Assembly: GCA_017958845.1 (NCBI GenBank)
Contig: JAGDBW010000167.1
Span: 1-8,764, forward strand
DNA length: 8,764 nucleotides
DNA from: Clostridia bacterium
GTDB lineage: Bacteria; Bacillota; Clostridia; Oscillospirales; CAG-272
Direction: 5' to 3'
In this document: one piece after another, positions 5,567 through 8,764 of the stretch
Numbering within the stretch: the first letter of the stretch is position 1
How the letters are laid out: every line of letters starts with the position of its first letter
The notes under the pieces: generated by a model
Databases searched by the model: none
Told to the model about the DNA's origin: nothing
Seen by the model: only the letters and a program-made list of their open reading frames with translations
Translations under genes and position numbers: made by a program

Positions 5567-6496
5567 GTGTTCGGATACGTCAGACCTCACCCCGCCGACC
5601 TCTACGTGCGGGAATACGAGTTTTACAAGGCGGCCTACTGCGGCCTGTGCCGCGCCATGCGAAAAGAAACGGGACAGCTCAGCCGCCTGACCCTCTCCTA
5701 CGACCTTTTGCTGCTCGCGCTGGTGCGCATGCTCTACCTGCCCGTCGACGACCCGACGCTCATCCGCTCCCGCCGCCGCCGCTGCATCGCCCACCCGCTC
5801 AGGCGACGGCCCATGCTCGAGACCAACCCCGCGCTCGATTACGCCGCCCGCGTCTCGGCCCTGCTCTCCTACTACAAGGTCCGGGACGACCGCGTCGATG
5901 CCCGCGGCTTCCGCCGCCTGCTCGCCGCGGCGGCCACCCCCGTCGTGGCCTGCGCCCGCAGGAGAGCCGATCTGCCCGCTCTCGACCGCCTGATCCGAGA
6001 GAGCCTCGACCGCCTCGCCGAACTGGAAGCGGACGACGCCGCCTCGGTGGACGAGCCGGCCGAGGTGTTCGGCGGGATGCTGGGCGAGGTCTTCGCGTGG
6101 GATCTGCCGCCGCGCGACGCCGTGGTCGCCCGCGCCTTCGGTCGCGGACTGGGGCGGTTCATCTACGTCGCCGACGCCGCCGAGGACTACCCCGAGGACG
6201 TGCGCCGCGACCGTTACAACCCCTACCGCCGCGTCTGCGGCGACCGTGCATGGACCGACGCCGACAGAGCGTCGGTCAGGACCGCCCTTCTGCTGGAGCT
6301 TTCGGGCGTTGAGCGCGCCATGAACCTCTTGCCCCGCGAGGGACGCGACGCCCTGATCCACCTGATCGAAAACACCGTCTGCGAGGGCATCCCCCGCCGA
6401 CTCGATTCGTTTTTGCCCGCCGTCGATCCCGCCGACGCCGCCCCCGACTCAGCCGACGACCCGCCCTCCGCGGCCTCCGTCGACGATCCGGCCTGA
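5567..6496 (+). CDS. DUF5685-type protein with prenyl-synthase-like Asp-rich motifs
   Basis: 309 aa from GTG 5567, chosen because AAAGGAG lies 7-8 nt upstream, the product then begins MFGYVRP as I recall for DUF5685 proteins, and the ATG at 5522 is at or before the transcription start. No experimental function is known to me. Visible parts: YCGLC (24-28) and CIAHP (73-77), giving C25, C28, C73 and H76 as possible metal ligands; [10 protein letters not shown] (102-111), a DDxxD motif; [11 protein letters not shown] (166-176); and [25 protein letters not shown] (195-219). The last closely resembles the second Asp motif of squalene/phytoene synthases (RD-x2-ED-x-R-R-x-R ... P). The remainder is helical; the tail (283-309) is Pro/Ala/Asp-rich and looks disordered. 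I infer a remote head-to-head prenyl-synthase fold, unproven. It is the first gene of an operon. A 9-nt direct repeat, GATCCGGCC, spans its stop codon. Confidence 0.88.
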   Translation: MFGYVRPHPADLYVREYEFYKAAYCGLCRAMRKETGQLSRLTLSYDLLLLALVRMLYLPVDDPTLIRSRRRRCIAHPLRRRPMLETNPALDYAARVSALLSYYKVRDDRVDARGFRRLLAAAATPVVACARRRADLPALDRLIRESLDRLAELEADDAASVDEPAEVFGGMLGEVFAWDLPPRDAVVARAFGRGLGRFIYVADAAEDYPEDVRRDRYNPYRRVCGDRAWTDADRASVRTALLLELSGVERAMNLLPREGRDALIHLIENTVCEGIPRRLDSFLPAVDPADAAPDSADDPPSAASVDDPA

Positions 6497-6531
6497 TCCG
6501 GCCGGGCATCCCCCACAGAAAGGAAACCTAC

Positions 6532-7185
6532 ATGAAAGACCCCTACCAGGTCCTCGGCGTCCCGCGCGACGCCACCGACGAGCAGATCAAGGCGGCCTAC
6601 CGCCAGCTCGCCCGCAAGTACCACCCCGACAACTACTCGCCCACCGATCCTCTGGCCGAGCTCGCGACCGAAAAGATGAAGGAGATCAACGAGGCCTACG
6701 ACGCCATCCAGCGCGAGCGCTCGGGACGCGGCACGGCCGACGACCAAAGCGGCGGCGCCCGCCGCAGCGGAGTCGAGACCGACGGCTTTGACACGTCCTC
6801 GCCCTACTACGAGATCCGCGTACTCATCAACCAGCGGCGCTACGGCCAGGCCGCCAAAAAACTCTCCGACATCCCCCCGTCCGACCGCACGGCCGACTGG
6901 CATTTTCTGGAGAGTATCGTGCTCGCCCAGCGCGGCTACTACAACGACGCCATGCGCGAGCTGGAGACGGCGTGTGAGATGGACCCCGGCAACCTCGAGT
7001 ACCAGCACGCCAAACAGATGTTCAACCGACACGCCGACGCCTTCGGCGCCACCTACTACGGCAATCCCGCCCACCCGGGGCGCAACCGTTCCTCCGGGCC
7101 GAGCATGTGCGACGTCTGCTACGGACTGTGGGTCGCGGACTGCTGCTGCGAGTGCCTGGGCGGCGACCTGATCCCCTGCTGCTGA
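6532..7185 (+). CDS. J-domain protein with TPR-like middle and cysteine-rich tail
   Basis: Likely Hsp70 (DnaK) co-chaperone: the J domain spans about 3-62, with [20 protein letters not shown], the essential HPD at 31-33 and the [10 protein letters not shown] helix. It lacks the G/F region, zinc finger and C-terminal domains of DnaJ, so it is a class III J-protein of 217 aa. Residues 63-88 are a polar linker. Residues 92-165 look like two TPR-type helical hairpins ([13 protein letters not shown] and [24 protein letters not shown]). The tail (192-217) holds eight cysteines: C193, C196, C204-206, C208 and C216-217, in the pattern CxxC-x7-CCCxC-x7-CC, next to hydrophobic residues. This could bind metal or sit at the membrane. 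ATG 6532 has AAAGGA 7 nt upstream; it is 35 nt after the DUF5685 gene and overlaps the next start by one base. Confidence 0.93.
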   Translation: MKDPYQVLGVPRDATDEQIKAAYRQLARKYHPDNYSPTDPLAELATEKMKEINEAYDAIQRERSGRGTADDQSGGARRSGVETDGFDTSSPYYEIRVLINQRRYGQAAKKLSDIPPSDRTADWHFLESIVLAQRGYYNDAMRELETACEMDPGNLEYQHAKQMFNRHADAFGATYYGNPAHPGRNRSSGPSMCDVCYGLWVADCCCECLGGDLIPCC

Positions 7186-7736
7186 TGCGCCGCCGCGTCG
7201 TTTGTCTGACCGTCACGGCGCTGCTGGCCGCCCTGGGGGTCGTGCTGCTCTGGGTCGGGTCGCTGTTTGAGATCATGGACCTGACCACCGTCTTTGTCGT
7301 GTCGCTGCTCTCCCTGTTCGTTCTGCTCGAGTTGGGCGCGGGCTGGGCGGTCCTGCTCTGGGCCGTCACCTCGACGCTCTCTCTCCTCCTGCTGCACAAC
7401 AAGTTCTGTGCCCTCGAGTACGCCCTCTTCGGCGGCGTCTACCCGCTCGTCAAGTACTACGCCGAGCGCCTGCCGCGCCTGTTTGCGTGGATCGTCAAGA
7501 TCGCGGGCTTCAACCTGCTTTTCGGCGCCGTGATCGGGCTGATGATCCGCTTTTTCGGCGTCGAGGACCTCACCCTCCCCGTCGTCGGCCGTCTCGGCAC
7601 CGGCGCGTATATCGCGCTGGCCTTCGTGTTGGGGAACCTCTGTTTTCTGATCTACGACTGGCTGCTGACCCGCTTCAGGCCGCTCTACATGGAGCGCCTG
7701 CACCCCCGCGTGTCGCGCTTTCTCGACCGCCGATAA
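7185..7736 (+). CDS. Small multi-pass membrane protein, unknown function
   Basis: 183 aa from ATG 7185, whose A is the last base of the J-protein TGA (TGATG), indicating translational coupling. An upstream in-frame ATG at 7107 would only add a tail read across J-protein codons, so I reject it. Five or six hydrophobic helices are visible (about 5-26, 33-51, 54-71, 76-90, 102-124, 139-163), with basic ends MRRR and a basic C-terminus (RFRPLYMERLHPRVSRFLDRR), likely cytosolic. The layout, with a first helix, LLEL, then a loop HNKFCALEYALFGGVYPLVKYY, resembles small conserved Clostridia membrane proteins of unknown role that I recall; it shows no transporter or enzyme signature. The tight coupling suggests it works with the J-protein, for example as its membrane partner. 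Confidence 0.88.
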   Translation: MRRRVVCLTVTALLAALGVVLLWVGSLFEIMDLTTVFVVSLLSLFVLLELGAGWAVLLWAVTSTLSLLLLHNKFCALEYALFGGVYPLVKYYAERLPRLFAWIVKIAGFNLLFGAVIGLMIRFFGVEDLTLPVVGRLGTGAYIALAFVLGNLCFLIYDWLLTRFRPLYMERLHPRVSRFLDRR

Positions 7737-7825
7737 ACCCAAAAAGGACCCAAAACCGCCAAACCCCCGTCCAAAAAACCAAAAACAAAAGACAAAACCA
7801 AAAAAGTCAAAAAAAGGACGCTCAC
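7737..7825 (+). other. A/C-rich, T-depleted leader before rimO
   Basis: This 89-nt spacer has 49 A, 28 C, 9 G and only 3 T. It should be essentially unstructured as RNA. It ends in AAAGGA, the ribosome binding site of rimO, 7-8 nt before ATG 7826. The C:G ratio of about 3:1 over this length resembles Rho-utilisation sites. Because T is nearly absent there are no stop codons, so the frame following the upstream stop reads as a Lys/Pro-rich tail; that openness is a trivial result of composition. Confidence 0.7.
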
Positions 7826-8764
7826 ATGTCGATCAAAGTCGGATTTATCTCTCTCGGCTGCGCCAAAAACAGCGTGGACACCGAGGTGATGCTGCACAGG
7901 CTGGTCTCGGCCGGCTATGAGATCACCCCCTTCGAGACCGAGGCGGACGTCATCGTGGTCAACACCTGCGGCTTTATCGAACCGGCCAAGCAGGAGTCCA
8001 TCGACCGCCTCCTCGAGACCGCCTCCCTGCGGGAGGGCGGCCGCCGTCCCGCCATCGTGGCGACGGGGTGCCTGGTCGAGCGCTACCGCGAAGAAGTGCG
8101 CCGCGAGATGCCCGAGGTGGACGCACTGATCGGCGTGGGCAGTCTCGACCGCATCGTCGAGGCGGTGGAGGCCGCCCTGCGCGGCGAGCCCTACGCCGCC
8201 TTTGACGACAAAGAACAGGCCCCCCTCGGCGGCGACCGGGTGCTCACCACCCCCTCCTACACCGCCTACCTCAAGATAGCCGAAGGATGCGACAACCGCT
8301 GTTCTTACTGCGCCATCCCGCTCATCCGGGGACGGATGCGCTCCCGCACGGTCGAGGACCTCGTCGCGGAGGCCAAGGACCTCGAAGCGCTGGGCGTCAA
8401 AGAACTCAACCTCATCGCCCAGGACACCTCCCGCTACGGCCTCGACCTCTACGGGAGATACGCCCTGCCCGAGCTGATCCGCGCCCTCTGCCGCGAGACG
8501 GAGATCCCCTGGATCCGCCTGCTCTACTGCTACCCCGACAAGATCACGGACGAGCTGATCGAGGAAATGAGGACCAACCCGCGCCTCCTCCCCTACATGG
8601 ACATCCCCGTCCAGCACATCAGCGACCGGGTGCTCACCACTCCCTCCTACACCGCCTACCTCAAGATCGCCGAAGGATGCGACAACCGCTGTTCTTACTG
8701 CGCCATCCCGCTCATCCGTGGACGGATGAGCTCCCGCACGGTCGAGGACCTCGTCGCGGAGGCC
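7826..8764 (+). CDS. rimO: Ribosomal protein S12 methylthiotransferase RimO, partial, with internal duplication
   Basis: Radical-SAM enzyme that adds a methylthio group to an aspartate of ribosomal protein S12, using two [4Fe-4S] clusters. The first 313 codons are present with no stop. ATG 7826 has AAAGGA 7-8 nt upstream. The N-terminal methylthiotransferase domain holds C12 (SLGCAKNSVD), C48 (VNTCGFI) and C82 (ATGCLVERY), ligands of the auxiliary cluster. The radical-SAM motif CDNRCSYC gives C155, C159 and C162, followed by IPLIRGRMRSR and the RimO-type IAQDTSRYGLDLYG and LLYCYPDKI. At 259-270 DIPVQHISDRVL is normal, but where the family continues KAMNRRG this copy jumps to TTPSYTAYLKIAEGCDNRCSYC, repeating residues 138-183 as 268-313. 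A native RimO has no such repeat, so the sequence after about 8625-8640 is suspect. The TRAM domain lies beyond the window. Confidence 0.93.
   Translation, partial: MSIKVGFISLGCAKNSVDTEVMLHRLVSAGYEITPFETEADVIVVNTCGFIEPAKQESIDRLLETASLREGGRRPAIVATGCLVERYREEVRREMPEVDALIGVGSLDRIVEAVEAALRGEPYAAFDDKEQAPLGGDRVLTTPSYTAYLKIAEGCDNRCSYCAIPLIRGRMRSRTVEDLVAEAKDLEALGVKELNLIAQDTSRYGLDLYGRYALPELIRALCRETEIPWIRLLYCYPDKITDELIEEMRTNPRLLPYMDIPVQHISDRVLTTPSYTAYLKIAEGCDNRCSYCAIPLIRGRMSSRTVEDLVAEA
8232..8374 (+). repeat. Direct repeat copy A in rimO, native position
   Basis: This 143-nt segment encodes DRVLTTPSYTAYLK through the radical-SAM cysteines to LVAEA. It matches 8622-8764 at 139 of 143 bases. It is the expected RimO context for this motif. 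Confidence 0.97.
8622..8764 (+). repeat. Direct repeat copy B at the contig end
   Basis: Copy displaced by exactly 390 nt (130 codons), so in frame. The four differences from copy A are at 8641, 8668, 8719 and 8729; three are synonymous and one changes Arg172 (RGRMRS) to Ser. The first 19 nt of the two copies are identical. The repeat reaches the last base of the window. Confidence 0.97.

Noticed and set aside
5516..6361. 281-aa minus-strand frame opposite the DUF5685 gene
   Set aside because: A Val/Gly/Glu-rich antisense frame kept open by GC-rich codon use; no motifs. The same applies to 6223-7074, 7119-7742 and 7685-8617 on the minus strand.
1..8764. CRISPR array, insertion sequence or phage genes
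   Set aside because: No regularly repeated spacer units, transposase, integrase or phage structural motifs were seen; the palindrome array at 5361-5449 has non-identical units and is too short for CRISPR.

Overview
The window looks like a contig end from a GC-rich Firmicute, probably a Clostridia/Oscillospiraceae-type gut or environmental bacterium. That inference rests on high GC with A-rich ribosome binding sites (GGAGG, AAAGGA), sigma-A promoters carrying the Gram-positive TRTGn extended -10, short-signal lipoproteins, and a DUF5685 + J-domain protein pair. No database search was possible, so the taxonomy is approximate.

Layout. Everything from 1 to 5019 is on the minus strand: the 3'-truncated sodium:solute symporter (1-1471), a membrane diguanylate cyclase (1593-2681) behind a leader that can fold as a pseudoknot, the free methionine-R-sulfoxide reductase msrC (2980-3438) with a clear terminator, and two unrelated lipoproteins (3572-4309 and 4504-5019). 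The lipoproteins have their own promoters, and a strong terminator lies between them. The strand switches in the 5020-5227 gap, which holds the divergent promoters of the second lipoprotein and of tRNA-Leu(UAA) (5228-5318). The tRNA is followed by a long perfect hairpin terminator and then an array of small triloop palindromes (5361-5449).

From 5488 onward the plus strand carries an apparent operon: promoter, a DUF5685-type protein starting at GTG 5567, a J-domain protein with a cysteine-rich tail (6532-7185), a small multi-pass membrane protein overlapping it by 1 nt (7185-7736), an unusual 89-nt A/C-rich, T-depleted spacer, and rimO (7826 to the window end). RimO methylthiolates ribosomal protein S12. 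The three genes before it have no assigned function that I know of. The DUF5685 protein carries two aspartate-rich motifs, in the order and spacing style of head-to-head prenyl synthases.

rimO is abnormal. After residue 270 it re-enters a 143-bp copy of its own radical-SAM region, in frame and with 4 mismatches, and runs off the window. A strain-chimeric assembly join at the contig end is the likeliest reason, but a real duplication is not excluded.

Best candidates for undescribed biology: the DUF5685/J-protein/membrane-protein cluster, the triloop palindrome array at 5361-5449, and the dgc leader pseudoknot.
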